Shown: positions 1 through 7,156, numbered from the stretch's first letter. The stretch is DNA of 22,334 bases from DASSFZ01 sp036514635 (GCA_036514635.1 DATBWU010000223.1:1-22334), one strand, 5' to 3'. Numbers and translations: made by a program. The notes: generated from the letters alone by a model not told the origin.

Positions 1-187
1 CCGCGAGCCTCACGCAACTGTTGACGACTTTGCCATCGATCATCACCGCACACGCACCGCACTCGCCTGTCTCGCAGCCGTGCTTGACGCCGGTACAGCC
101 TGCGCGGCGCAGCGCGTGAAGCAGCAACTCACCCGGCTGCACGTCGAGGCCGCGCCATTCACTGTTGAGACGGACGTGAATCTTCAT
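1..187 (-). CDS. [2Fe-2S]-binding small subunit (CoxS/XdhC-type ferredoxin), N-terminal part only
   Basis: The frame starts at ATG 187-185 and runs off the left edge, giving 62 residues. It carries the plant-type ferredoxin signature of molybdenum hydroxylase small subunits: GCETGECGAC with Cys38, Cys43 and Cys46, followed by Cys58 in VVNSC. Family knowledge: such subunits (CO dehydrogenase CoxS, xanthine/aldehyde dehydrogenase small subunit) pass electrons from the molybdopterin subunit to FAD or other acceptors, and have a second, C-terminal [2Fe-2S] domain that would lie outside the window. The start is supported by a GGAGAAGG Shine-Dalgarno sequence about 7 nt upstream. The substrate cannot be told from this part. 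No partner subunit is visible here; it would be expected further left. Confidence 0.85.
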   Translation of the reverse strand, partial: MKIHVRLNSEWRGLDVQPGELLLHALRRAGCTGVKHGCETGECGACAVMIDGKVVNSCVRLA

Positions 188-262
188 CCTATCCTTCTCC
201 ATTCCCGTAGCGGCAAAATCGTGCCAGGCAGAAGGATAGCATACTTCGCGCCAGACACGCAA

Positions 263-302
263 CGACGGCTCAGAGCGGCATGGGCCGGCTTCTGAGCCGT
301 CG
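263..302 (-). terminator. Perfect 12-bp hairpin between the GT4 fragment and the [2Fe-2S] gene
   Basis: Bases 263-274 (CGACGGCTCAGA) are the exact reverse complement of 291-302, with a 16-nt loop. The hairpin begins 22 nt after the stop codon of the GT4 fragment, where a transcription terminator would be expected. No run of T follows on the minus strand, so it is either a weak or Rho-assisted terminator or simply a palindromic repeat. Confidence 0.4.
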
Positions 303-323
303 CTGTTCAGGCTGAGGTTGTTC

Positions 324-1166
324 TCAAATCCTGCCGTATAAGGCCGAAATGTACACGCTTTCGATGCGGCTGACGATGTTGGTCCAATCGTAATGCTTCA
401 ACGCGAAGTCCCGGCACATCTTGGCGAGTTCCAGCCGCCGGTTTTCGTCGAGTGTGAATTGAAGCAGGGTGCTCACGCGGTCGATCATTTCCGGGATCAG
501 GCGATCCGGGCTGTACGTGATGCGGGCCAGGTGTCCCACATCATCGAGCTCGGTGGCGACTCGATCCAGGATCGGTGCGAGGCCGCCGTCGTAGGGCGCG
601 ACGAACATCACGCCGCAGGCGAGCGCTTCGACGCTGACGAGGGGAAATGCCTCTTTAATGAGCGAGGGAATGACGAGCAGGTCGGCGTGCGTGATCAGCC
701 GGGCGACGTTGTGGGCGGGCTGATAGCCGGTGAAGACGATGCGGCGCTTCAAGTCGGCCGTGATGGCCTGATCGCGATAGGCATCCAGATCGAGTCTGGC
801 CCAATACTCCGCCACCCACTCGGCGTAAGACTCGGGGCTGGTTTCCGCAGCGCGGCGCATGGCCTGCGCGGCCCTGTCCAGATCGCCTTCAGCCAGGGCG
901 TCCCGCATCGCCACCAAATGCTGGCGCGCCACGCCATCGCCGATGAGCAAGAAATGCGCCCGAGGTACCCGCGCGATGATTTCCGGCGCAGCGGCGATGA
1001 GGCAATGCACGCCCTTTTCGAGCGAGAGTTTGCCGACAAAGGCAATCCATGAGTCGCGGTAGTCAACGCCCGTCGGTGCCACGTGGCTGAACACTGATAC
1101 CTGAGGGCGAAGCCGCATTGGATGTGTTGTGTGAAGCATAACGCGCTCGGTCATTTCGCCGCACAT
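324..1166 (-). pseudogene. GT4 glycosyltransferase lacking its N-terminal domain
   Basis: The 280-residue frame contains the whole C-terminal nucleotide-sugar-binding half of a GT-B fold, family 4 glycosyltransferase. It has the domain-opening GVD, then FVGKLSLEKG (44-52), LLIGDG (73-78) and the EX7E pair Glu172/Glu180 in KEAFPLVSVEALACG. An extra helical stretch of about 50 residues follows LLIGDG. GT4 enzymes are usually 350-420 residues, with an acceptor-binding Rossmann domain first; only about 33 residues precede GVD here. An in-frame stop lies just upstream (about 1200), and the gap to the next gene is only 228 bp, too short for the missing domain. No clear Shine-Dalgarno precedes ATG 1166; ATG 1154 is an alternative start. 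It is most likely a deletion remnant. A stand-alone C-domain protein is less likely. Confidence 0.7.
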
Positions 1167-1394
1167 TGATCGTGTACGCCAGCTAACTGAAGCACTTCGG
1201 TTTCATCATAAGTGCTCGCCGGGATAGGGTAGGTTGGAAATCAGGTGATGGAAAGGTTGGTTTCGGTTGGGTGGATTCTTATGAAGATCAAACCGATTCT
1301 CCTAGAATGGGATGAACCGACTCCTCATGATAGAAGAGTCGCTATCGACATGGAGAAATGCTGCCTGAAGCGAGTTTTTCCGCGCGTTGGATGC

Positions 1395-2585
1395 TCACGG
1401 CCCGGTGGGGACAGGCTCAGGAGTGAGTGTCGGGGTGGGCACGCTGGGCAGCCAATGGAATATGCGTGACGCCGGCGAGCTGACGATCTCGTACAGGGGT
1501 GTGCCGTCGTTGCCAACGCCGACCTGGCGCACGATCGTGACTGTCCAGCGGAAGCTACGATGGGGATCATCCGGCGCAGGGGAGAGGCTTGCCGGGAGGT
1601 GGAGGGAGGTGGCCCGGATATTGGTAGGGGGGAGGCGGCCTGCGCCATCGATCTGCTCCGCCGTGACGCGATACGTCTCGGTGTCACGCAGAATGCCAAC
1701 CGAGAGCCACTGAAGGAGCACAGGCTTGTCCGCTCCCACGACCTGGCTTCCGCTCAACGGCTGGAGGAGTGTGACCGCGCCGTAGTTCGGCAGGGCTGTC
1801 GACGTTCCCGGAGCCGGAGCGGCCGCAAGCACATCGTTCTGTGGGATGATCAATTGATCGCCAGCCCGGATCTGATCGGGATTCTGGATGTTGTTGGCTG
1901 CCATGATAGCGGCCACGGTTGTGCCGTAGCGTTGTGCGATGGCGATCAGCGTTTCGCCCTGCTGGACGACGTAAATGATTTGCTTCGGCGTGGGGCTGAG
2001 CGCCGGCGCGTTGTCGAGCGGCGTGGGCGTGAGCGTCGGCGCGGGTGTCGGCGGCGGGATGAGGATGGTCTGGCCGACCTGGAGGATCGAGTTTTCGGTG
2101 AGGCCGTTGAACGCCAGAATGTCCGTGTAGTTGACCTGGAATATGTCGGCGATATAGAAAATGCTATCGCCGGGTTGGACTTTATATTCGCGCGGCGGAG
2201 GCGGCGTCGGCGTGAAGGGCGGCGTGGGTGTCGCCGTCGGTGTCAACGATGGGGTCGGCGTCTGCGTTGAAGTCGGTGTGGTCGTCGGCGTGAGCGCGGC
2301 GATCGCTTCGGCGCGATTGCGGACGATCAGCGCGGCGATCAGCAGCAGGACGATGATGGCCGTGACGCCAATCGCGATGGCACGCACGGGCCGCTGTGCG
2401 GCTTCTTCCCGCCGCTCGGCCTGCACCCGCTGCTCGGCCTGCTGCGCCGCGACGAAGTCGTATCCGCAAATGGCGCAGGTCGTCGCGCGAGTGGACACGG
2501 GTGTGCCGCACTGCGGGCACAGTCGGGACCGCTCGTGTATTTCGGGTTCGCTGATTTCAGTCGGCCTGCGGCCGGGCAGTTTCAC
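1395..2585 (-). CDS. Zinc-ribbon, single-pass membrane protein with two LysM domains
   Basis: This protein of 396 residues starts at GTG 2585. Its order is: a zinc-ribbon with two CxxC pairs (Cys23/26, Cys37/40); one transmembrane helix at about 69-88; a Thr/Pro linker (98-131); LysM 1 (about 133-177, YKVQPGDSIFYIADIF); a second TP-rich linker; LysM 2 (about 204-248, YVVQQGETLIAIAQRY); and an unassigned C-terminal domain of about 130 residues ending in another TP-rich tail. LysM domains bind N-acetylglucosamine polymers such as peptidoglycan, so the C-terminal part is probably outside the membrane and the zinc ribbon inside. I see no enzymatic domain, so an anchoring or cell-wall sensing role is inferred. 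The GTG overlaps the stop of the HD gene by four bases (GTGA), indicating translational coupling. This architecture is, from memory, common in Chloroflexota. Confidence 0.85.
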   Translation of the reverse strand: MKLPGRRPTEISEPEIHERSRLCPQCGTPVSTRATTCAICGYDFVAAQQAEQRVQAERREEAAQRPVRAIAIGVTAIIVLLLIAALIVRNRAEAIAALTPTTTPTSTQTPTPSLTPTATPTPPFTPTPPPPREYKVQPGDSIFYIADIFQVNYTDILAFNGLTENSILQVGQTILIPPPTPAPTLTPTPLDNAPALSPTPKQIIYVVQQGETLIAIAQRYGTTVAAIMAANNIQNPDQIRAGDQLIIPQNDVLAAAPAPGTSTALPNYGAVTLLQPLSGSQVVGADKPVLLQWLSVGILRDTETYRVTAEQIDGAGRLPPTNIRATSLHLPASLSPAPDDPHRSFRWTVTIVRQVGVGNDGTPLYEIVSSPASRIFHWLPSVPTPTLTPEPVPTGP

Positions 2586-3157
2586 GCCGCGCTCCCGTCC
2601 AACCCCAGTGCGGGCGCGATGGCTTGCATGGCTGTGAGAACCACGCCGATATGCTCATCCAGCGGCACACCGAGGTCGGCAGCTGCCCTCTCGATCTCGT
2701 CGCGGTGGACGCCTGCCGCGAAGGCCTTGTCCTTCCATTTCTTCTTGACGCTCGATACGGTCACGTCGGCGATGTTCTTGCTGGGGCGCACCAGTGCGAC
2801 AGCCGTGATCAGGCCGGTCAGTTCGTCCACGGCGTACAGCGCCTTCTCCATGCGCGTGTGCCGCTCGACGCCGGTGATGTCGGTGGCGTGCGACAAGATG
2901 CAGCGAATGATCTCTTCCGACCAGCCGAGTTGGCGCAGCGTCTTCGACCCGACGACCGGGTGACCCTCGACGGCGACATCGGGATAGCGCTCGTAGTCGA
3001 AGTCGTGCAGCACGCCGACGGCAGCCCACTTCTCTTCGTCCTCGCCGAAGCGGCGCGCGTAGGTGCGCATGCCGGCTTCGACGGCCAGCATGTGCTTGCG
3101 CAAGTTGTCGTTTTGTGTCCACTCGCTGACGAGCATCCAGGCGTCATCGCGGTTCAT
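2582..3157 (-). CDS. HD-domain metal-dependent phosphohydrolase family protein
   Basis: The 191-residue protein has the ordered metal ligands of the HD superfamily: His22 (RKHMLAVE), His51-Asp52 (LHDFDYE), His90 (LSHATD) and Asp111 (VDELTGLI). Such proteins bind a metal at this site and commonly hydrolyse phosphate esters, often of nucleotides; the substrate here is unknown. There is no signal peptide or membrane segment, so it should be cytoplasmic. The start is supported by GAGG seven bases before ATG 3157. It is the first gene of a two-gene unit with the LysM protein (4-base overlap). An extended -10 box lies just upstream. HD proteins of this size annotated only as 'HDIG domain' or 'hydrolase' are the closest matches I can name. 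Confidence 0.85.
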   Translation of the reverse strand: MNRDDAWMLVSEWTQNDNLRKHMLAVEAGMRTYARRFGEDEEKWAAVGVLHDFDYERYPDVAVEGHPVVGSKTLRQLGWSEEIIRCILSHATDITGVERHTRMEKALYAVDELTGLITAVALVRPSKNIADVTVSSVKKKWKDKAFAAGVHRDEIERAAADLGVPLDEHIGVVLTAMQAIAPALGLDGSAA

Positions 3158-3176
3158 GGGGGAACCTCGCGGCCGG

Positions 3177-3185
3177 ATTATACCA
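3177..3185 (-). promoter_or_regulatory. Extended -10 box (TGGTATAAT) for the HD-LysM operon
   Basis: The minus strand reads TGGTATAAT, matching an extended -10 (TGnTATAAT), 19 bases before ATG 3157. Transcription would start near 3170 and give a leader of about 12 bases containing the GAGG ribosome site. The -35 position falls at the edge of the heptamer array and has no good hexamer. Confidence 0.6.
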
Positions 3186-3193
3186 TGCGCCGG

Positions 3194-3228
3194 AAGGATA
3201 AAGGATGAAGGATGAAGGATGAGGGATG
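3194..3228. repeat. Heptamer array, five units of AAGGATG
   Basis: Five direct 7-bp units run AAGGATA, AAGGATG three times, then AGGGATG. The array sits directly upstream of the HD promoter and abuts the 8-bp direct repeat flanking the inserted element at 3238-3349. It encodes nothing; the reading frame through it gives repetitive HPSSFIL-like peptide. Confidence 0.9.
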
Positions 3229-3229
3229 A

Positions 3230-3357
3230 AGTAATACGGCTCTTCCGGGTTTAACGGGAAAAAACTAACCGCAAAGGCGCAAAGAGCGCAAAGTGCTTGA
3301 GAGACTTGGCGCCCTTCGCGGCTCAAATCCCGCCAGAGTCGGGAGAGCCAGTAATAC
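3230..3357. mobile_element. MITE-like element A with terminal inverted repeats and 8-bp target duplication
   Basis: The 112-bp element spans 3238-3349. Its left end, GGCTCTTCCG then CGGGA, and the reverse complement of its right end, GGCTCTCCCG then CGGGA, agree at 16 of 22 positions. The same 8 bp, AGTAATAC, stands on both sides (3230-3237 and 3350-3357), as left by a staggered transposase cut. The interior is a quasi-palindrome of short-period text (ACCGCAAAGGCGCAAAG opposite CTTGGCGCCCTTCGCGG), with no coding capacity. The right copy of the duplication overlaps the last base of the valS stop codon, so insertion was immediately behind valS. No transposase is in the window, so the element would have been moved in trans. 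The class call is inferred. Confidence 0.65.
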
Positions 3358-6029
3358 TAATCCAAAGCCTTGATTTGCTCTTCGAGTTTGGCGCGTTTGT
3401 CTTTGAGGACAGCCAGCTTGTCGCGTTCTTTTTGGACGACGACGGCCGGCGCTTTGCTGCCAAACTCGCTTGCCAGTAGCTTTGCGCTGCGCGCGATCTG
3501 CGTCTCCGCGTCGGCGAGCTCTTGCTTCAGGCGGCTACGCTCGGCTTCCAGATCGACCATCTGGGCGAATGGCAGGTACACGGTTGCGGCAGGCATGACG
3601 AGTGAGAGTGCCCTGTCCGGGATCGCCTCGATCGACCCGGCGATGTGCAGGCCGTCGCCGTCGAGCCGCGCCAGTTGCGCCAGGGCTGCGCGGTGTGACT
3701 CGAACAACGCGGACTTGTCGTCCGAGATGATGATCGCTGCCAACCGCGTTTCGGGCTTCACGTTGTACTCGGCGCGCGCATTGCGCACGGCGCGAATGGC
3801 CTCCATCACCCATTCCATGTCGGCGTCGGCGGCGGCGTCGGTGGGGCCGGCCTGCGGCCACGACGCGACGATCAGTGCTTCCGGCCAGCGCTTGTCTCCA
3901 ACTGCTCTCTTCAAGTGTTGCCAGATTTCCTCGGTGACGAACGGCATAAACGGGTGCAGCAGGCGCAGCGCCTGGTCGAGCACGTGCACCAGGATCGACA
4001 AGGTTCGCCGGCGAGCCTGAGCATCCGGGCCGTTGAGAGGTAGCTTGGAGATTTCGATGTACCAGTCGGCGAACTCGCCCCACAGGAACTCGTACAGAAC
4101 GCGCCCGGCCTCGCCGAATTGGAAGTCGTCGAACAGCCGCGTCACGTTGGCGATGGTCCGGTTGAGGCGAGATAGAATCCAGCGGTCGGGTAAGGAGAGA
4201 AGGTTGGTTGGTTGGATGGTTGGATGGAGCCGCTCGCTTTCGAGGTGGCCGAGGACGAAGCGGGCGGCGTTCCAGATTTTGTTGGCGAAGTTGCGATTGG
4301 ACTCGGCACGCTGCAGGCTGAAGTTCATGTCGTTGCCCGGCGTCGATCCAGTGAGCAGGGTGAAGCGCAGCGCGTCGGTGCCGTATTGATCCATGATCGT
4401 GACCGGATCGACGGTGTTGCCGAGTGTCTTGCTCATCTTGCGCCCGTGCTCGTCGCGGATCAGGCCGTGCAGGTATACCGTGTGGAACGGGACTTTACCG
4501 GTCATCTCCAGGCCGAGCATGATCATGCGTGCGACCCAGAAGAACAGAATGTCGTAGCCGGTCTCCATCACCGTAGTTGGGTAGAACGCTTTGAAGTCGG
4601 GCGTTTCGTCCGGCCAGCCCAATGTCGAGAACGGCCACAGCCCGGACGAGAACCACGTGTCGAGCACGTCAGGGTCTTGCGCAATGGCGTGGCGTCCGCA
4701 CTGAGGGCACGAGAATGGGTCTTCGCGCGCTGCCCATTCGTGCCCGCAGTCCTTGCACGTCCACACGGGAATACGATGTCCCCACCACAACTGGCGACTG
4801 ATGCACCAGTCGCGGATGCGCGAAGCGTCGAGCCAGTTGTAGTACACCTTGGCGAATCGCTCCGGGATGATGCGAATTTTGCCCGACCGCACGGCTTCGA
4901 TGGCCGGCTCGGCCAGCGGCTTGATCTTCACGTACCACTGCGTCGAGAGCAGCGGCTCGACGATCTCGCCGCCGCGCTGCGAGCGCGGCACGGTCAATTG
5001 GTATGGCTCAGTCTTGATCGTCAGCCCGGCGGCTTGCATGTCGGCCCACAGCCGCTTGCGGCATTCGAAGCGATCCAGATCCCGATACGGCCCGGCGTTC
5101 TCGTTCATCGTCGCGTCGGGGTTCAACACGTTGATGATCGGCAGACCGTGGCCCTGGCCGATCTCGTAGTCGGTCGCGTCGTGGCCGGGCGTGATCTTCA
5201 GTGCGCCGCTGCCGAAGGCCGGATCGACCAGGGTATCGTGAATCACGGGGATCGTGCGGTTGAGGATCGGCACCAGCGCCGTCTCGCCGATCAGGTGGCG
5301 ATAGCGCTCGTCGTCGGGGTGCACGGCGACGGCGGTATCGCCCAGGATCGTCTCCGGGCGCGTCGTCGCCACCGGGATAAACTCGTCGTGGCGGCCGGCC
5401 AATCGATACTTGAAGTAATACAACAGGCCCGGCTCTTCGCTGTATTCTACTTCCAGATCGGATACGGCGGTCTTCAGGCCGGGCGACCAATTCACCAGGT
5501 ACGTGCCCCGGTAGATCAGTTCTTTCTCGTACAGGCGCATAAAGCACTCGCGGACGGCGCGGCTGAGACCCTCGTCGAGTGTGAAGCGCTCGCGCTCCCA
5601 GTCGGTGGACGCGCCGAGCCGCTTGTGCTGCTGGGTGATGGTCGAGCCGTACTGTTCTTTCCAGGCCCAGGTGCGCTGGGTGAACGCTTCGCGCCCGATC
5701 TGCTCGCGGGTCACGCCTTCCGTCTTCAACAAGTGCTTTTCGACCTGTAGTTGTGTGGCGATGCCGGCGTGATCGGAGCCGGGGACCCACACGGTTTTGT
5801 CGCCGCGCATGCGGTGGTAACGGATCATCGCGTCTTCGACCGAGGCCGTCATCGCGTGGCCGAGGTGCAGCTCGCCAGTGACGTTGGGCGGCGGCATGGA
5901 AATGACGAACGGCTTCGCCCCGCGTTTAGCGAGTTCCGGCTTGAACCAGCCGTTCTTCTCCCACCAGGCGTACAGCCGCTGCTCGGTCGATGTGAAGTCG
6001 TAGGTCTTGGGCATCGTCATCTCGGCCAT
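3357..6029 (-). CDS. valS: Valine--tRNA ligase (ValRS)
   Basis: This 890-residue class I aminoacyl-tRNA synthetase charges tRNA-Val with valine in the cytoplasm. Visible signatures are PPPNVTGELHLGH (HIGH motif, His55-His58), the editing (CP1) domain, a zinc knuckle with Cys425/Cys428 and Cys441/Cys444, GRKMSKTLGN (KMSKS motif at 531-535) and a C-terminal tRNA-binding coiled coil from about residue 830. Length is normal for the family. I chose ATG 6029 rather than ATG 6035: AAGGGG lies 7 bases before 6029 but only one base before 6035. A GTTGGATG repeat is inserted in frame and encodes about residues 602-611 (HPTIQPTN), between the KMSKS region and the anticodon-binding domain. The gene is preceded by its own T-box leader and promoter. 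Its stop is at the insertion site of element A. Confidence 0.97.
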   Translation of the reverse strand: MAEMTMPKTYDFTSTEQRLYAWWEKNGWFKPELAKRGAKPFVISMPPPNVTGELHLGHAMTASVEDAMIRYHRMRGDKTVWVPGSDHAGIATQLQVEKHLLKTEGVTREQIGREAFTQRTWAWKEQYGSTITQQHKRLGASTDWERERFTLDEGLSRAVRECFMRLYEKELIYRGTYLVNWSPGLKTAVSDLEVEYSEEPGLLYYFKYRLAGRHDEFIPVATTRPETILGDTAVAVHPDDERYRHLIGETALVPILNRTIPVIHDTLVDPAFGSGALKITPGHDATDYEIGQGHGLPIINVLNPDATMNENAGPYRDLDRFECRKRLWADMQAAGLTIKTEPYQLTVPRSQRGGEIVEPLLSTQWYVKIKPLAEPAIEAVRSGKIRIIPERFAKVYYNWLDASRIRDWCISRQLWWGHRIPVWTCKDCGHEWAAREDPFSCPQCGRHAIAQDPDVLDTWFSSGLWPFSTLGWPDETPDFKAFYPTTVMETGYDILFFWVARMIMLGLEMTGKVPFHTVYLHGLIRDEHGRKMSKTLGNTVDPVTIMDQYGTDALRFTLLTGSTPGNDMNFSLQRAESNRNFANKIWNAARFVLGHLESERLHPTIQPTNLLSLPDRWILSRLNRTIANVTRLFDDFQFGEAGRVLYEFLWGEFADWYIEISKLPLNGPDAQARRRTLSILVHVLDQALRLLHPFMPFVTEEIWQHLKRAVGDKRWPEALIVASWPQAGPTDAAADADMEWVMEAIRAVRNARAEYNVKPETRLAAIIISDDKSALFESHRAALAQLARLDGDGLHIAGSIEAIPDRALSLVMPAATVYLPFAQMVDLEAERSRLKQELADAETQIARSAKLLASEFGSKAPAVVVQKERDKLAVLKDKRAKLEEQIKALD
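4202..4227. repeat. GTTGGATG octamer array in frame inside valS
   Basis: The plus strand reads repeated GGTT/GGAT tetramers that form GTTGGATG octamers. On the coding strand this gives HPTIQPTN, a segment that looks foreign between WNAARFVLGHLE and LPDRWILSRLN, which are normally close together in ValRS. A related octamer array occurs in the GT4 gene at 16884-16915. Confidence 0.75.
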
Positions 6030-6064
6030 GAACATTCCCCTTGAACAGGGTGGAAGTGTAGGGT

Positions 6065-6101
6065 GAAAGAAAGTTCCTCTCGCCTCAAGGACGAGAGGAA
6101 C
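6065..6101 (-). terminator. Intrinsic terminator of the valS T-box leader
   Basis: On the minus strand GTTCCTCTCG (6101-6092) pairs perfectly with CGAGAGGAAC (6082-6073) around a 9-nt loop, and is followed by the T-rich TTTCTTTC. It lies 36 bases before the valS start and just behind the T-box sequence, as expected for a conditional attenuator. Confidence 0.88.
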
Positions 6102-6386
6102 TCAATCCCCCGTGGTGCCACCTTGCTTCAGCATCGGATGGGCAGCGGACACATGCGGTGCAGTGCTCCCGTAAACGAATACGCTAACGCCATCCGTTTA
6201 TTCGATGTGCATCCGTTGCTGCACTCGATTCGCTGTAACGGGCGGCCCCGGATTGGCTTACTCTCCCGGTTCAGCCAATCGACTCCCGAGCGACATTCGG
6301 CATCTTGAGCCGACGAGGGCTTTCAGCCGGGGCCCTCGATCGCTGGCGGCATCCGATGCCTACTCCTCTCGTTCGCCGTCGTTGCG
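6065..6386 (-). promoter_or_regulatory. T-box riboswitch leader sensing uncharged tRNA-Val (specifier GUC)
   Basis: The conserved T-box sequence AAGGTGGCACCACG lies at 6124-6111, directly before the terminator. In Stem I, GGCATC pairs with GATGCC and ACGAG with CTCG. The internal loop between them has AGTA (the loop E motif) on the 5' side and GAATGTCG on the 3' side. The specifier is GTC at 6294-6292, a valine codon matching valS downstream. An AG-bulge/GGCTG distal region (GGCTGAAAGCC) is present. A further stem with perfect 8-bp arms lies at 6251-6280, and another hairpin with TCGA/TGCA arms follows. Known mechanism: uncharged tRNA pairs with the specifier and the UGGN bulge, stabilising the antiterminator so that valS is transcribed. 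The variable base of UGGN is C here (see findings). The competing antiterminator fold was not worked out in full. Confidence 0.93.
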
Positions 6387-6392
6387 GGCGGC

Positions 6393-6421
6393 ATTGTAGC
6401 ATTGGATAGGGTAAGCGTCAA
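6393..6421 (-). promoter_or_regulatory. Sigma-70-type promoter of the valS T-box transcript
   Basis: The minus strand carries TTGACG (6421-6416), a 17-base spacer and TACAAT (6398-6393), five of six matches to each consensus hexamer. Transcription would start near 6386, shortly before Stem I of the T-box leader. Confidence 0.85.
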
Positions 6422-6432
6422 CCTGCCCATGC

Positions 6433-6523
6433 TGGTGATGATTCACATCTCGATGGCGCTCCGTCCGCGTCCTCGCGGACGGCCCGCGAGACGCGGGCCT
6501 GGAGCACTTGTGTGCAATCACCA
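6433..6523. repeat. Palindromic repeat with two perfect GC-rich hairpins
   Basis: Outer arms TGGTGAT (6433-6439) and ATCACCA (6517-6523) enclose two adjoining hairpins. The first pairs CCGTCCGCG with CGCGGACGG (6461-6482, 4-nt loop); the second pairs GGCCCGCG with CGCGGGCC (6481-6499, 3-nt loop). The element fills the gap between the end of the NIPSNAP-like gene and the valS promoter and could stop read-through there, although it has no T-run. Confidence 0.75.
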
Positions 6524-6526
6524 AGC

Positions 6527-7153
6527 CTATGCTTCCACGCGATAGAACTCATGCGACCCGGCATCGACGGCATTCGCCAGTTGAACGAACCACACCTGGA
6601 ATTCAGGTCGCTTATACAAGGTGCGGCGATGATTCTCCCATTCCGATAAGCCGTCCGTCTCGATCTCGATGACGGCCTGGAACATCGGCCCACTGGCGTC
6701 GGTCGAAATGCGCGGCCTGCGTCCGACGCCGGAGTCCAGCATCAATGCGCCGTAGCGTTGGAGCAGCCCGACGGCCGGCCGAATCTGCCACTTCAGCGCA
6801 TGATATGCCTCTCGCACGACGACCACGCCGGGCCTCGACCAGTCTTCGCACTCACCCTCGATCGTATAGAACTCGTTCCGTCCATCTTCGACAAACAACT
6901 GAAATCCCTTGAACCATTCGGCGAATTCCGGCCGCGAGAATAGCCTGTCGCGCGTCGTTTCCCAGTCGCGCAGCGAGGGAATCATGAGCTCTTCCACCAG
7001 CGTGTACATCGGGCCGGACATGTCGCTCAGCAGATGGTAATGCATCGCGCGGCGCGCATCCGGCTCGACGATGTTCGGCAGGCGCGTGAACAGCTCGACC
7101 GCCTGATCGATCTTCCCGAATTTCACTTGGTAGACTGTCCGAACTTGAATCAT
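6527..7153 (-). CDS. NIPSNAP-like protein with two tandem dimeric alpha/beta-barrel repeats
   Basis: The 208 residues fall into two similar halves. Residues 1-100 start MIQVRTVYQVKFGKIDQAVEL and end GRNEFYTIEG. Residues 109-208 start VVVVREAYHALKWQIRPAVGL and end GSHEFYRVEA. Both halves contain a W-E-x-x-R motif (DWETTRDRLFSRPEF and EWENHRRTLYKRPEF). This matches the NIPSNAP/dimeric alpha-beta barrel superfamily, whose members occur singly or duplicated and whose bacterial role is poorly defined; I infer no reaction. There is no signal peptide. GGGGGA lies about 7 bases before ATG 7153. Only three bases separate it from the VTT gene stop, so it is the last gene of a three-gene unit. Confidence 0.75.
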   Translation of the reverse strand: MIQVRTVYQVKFGKIDQAVELFTRLPNIVEPDARRAMHYHLLSDMSGPMYTLVEELMIPSLRDWETTRDRLFSRPEFAEWFKGFQLFVEDGRNEFYTIEGECEDWSRPGVVVVREAYHALKWQIRPAVGLLQRYGALMLDSGVGRRPRISTDASGPMFQAVIEIETDGLSEWENHRRTLYKRPEFQVWFVQLANAVDAGSHEFYRVEA

Positions 7154-7156
7154 GAT

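Noticed and set aside
80..295. Small plus-strand frame at the left end
   Set aside because: It overlaps the [2Fe-2S] gene in antisense and has no motif or ribosome site.
3144..3326. Short minus-strand frame with HPSSFILYPS peptide
   Set aside because: It is the translation of the heptamer array and element A, without a ribosome site.
4212..5750. Long plus-strand open frame (512 codons) opposite valS
   Set aside because: It is antisense to conserved ValRS motifs, has a composition typical of GC-rich shadow frames and no recognisable domain.
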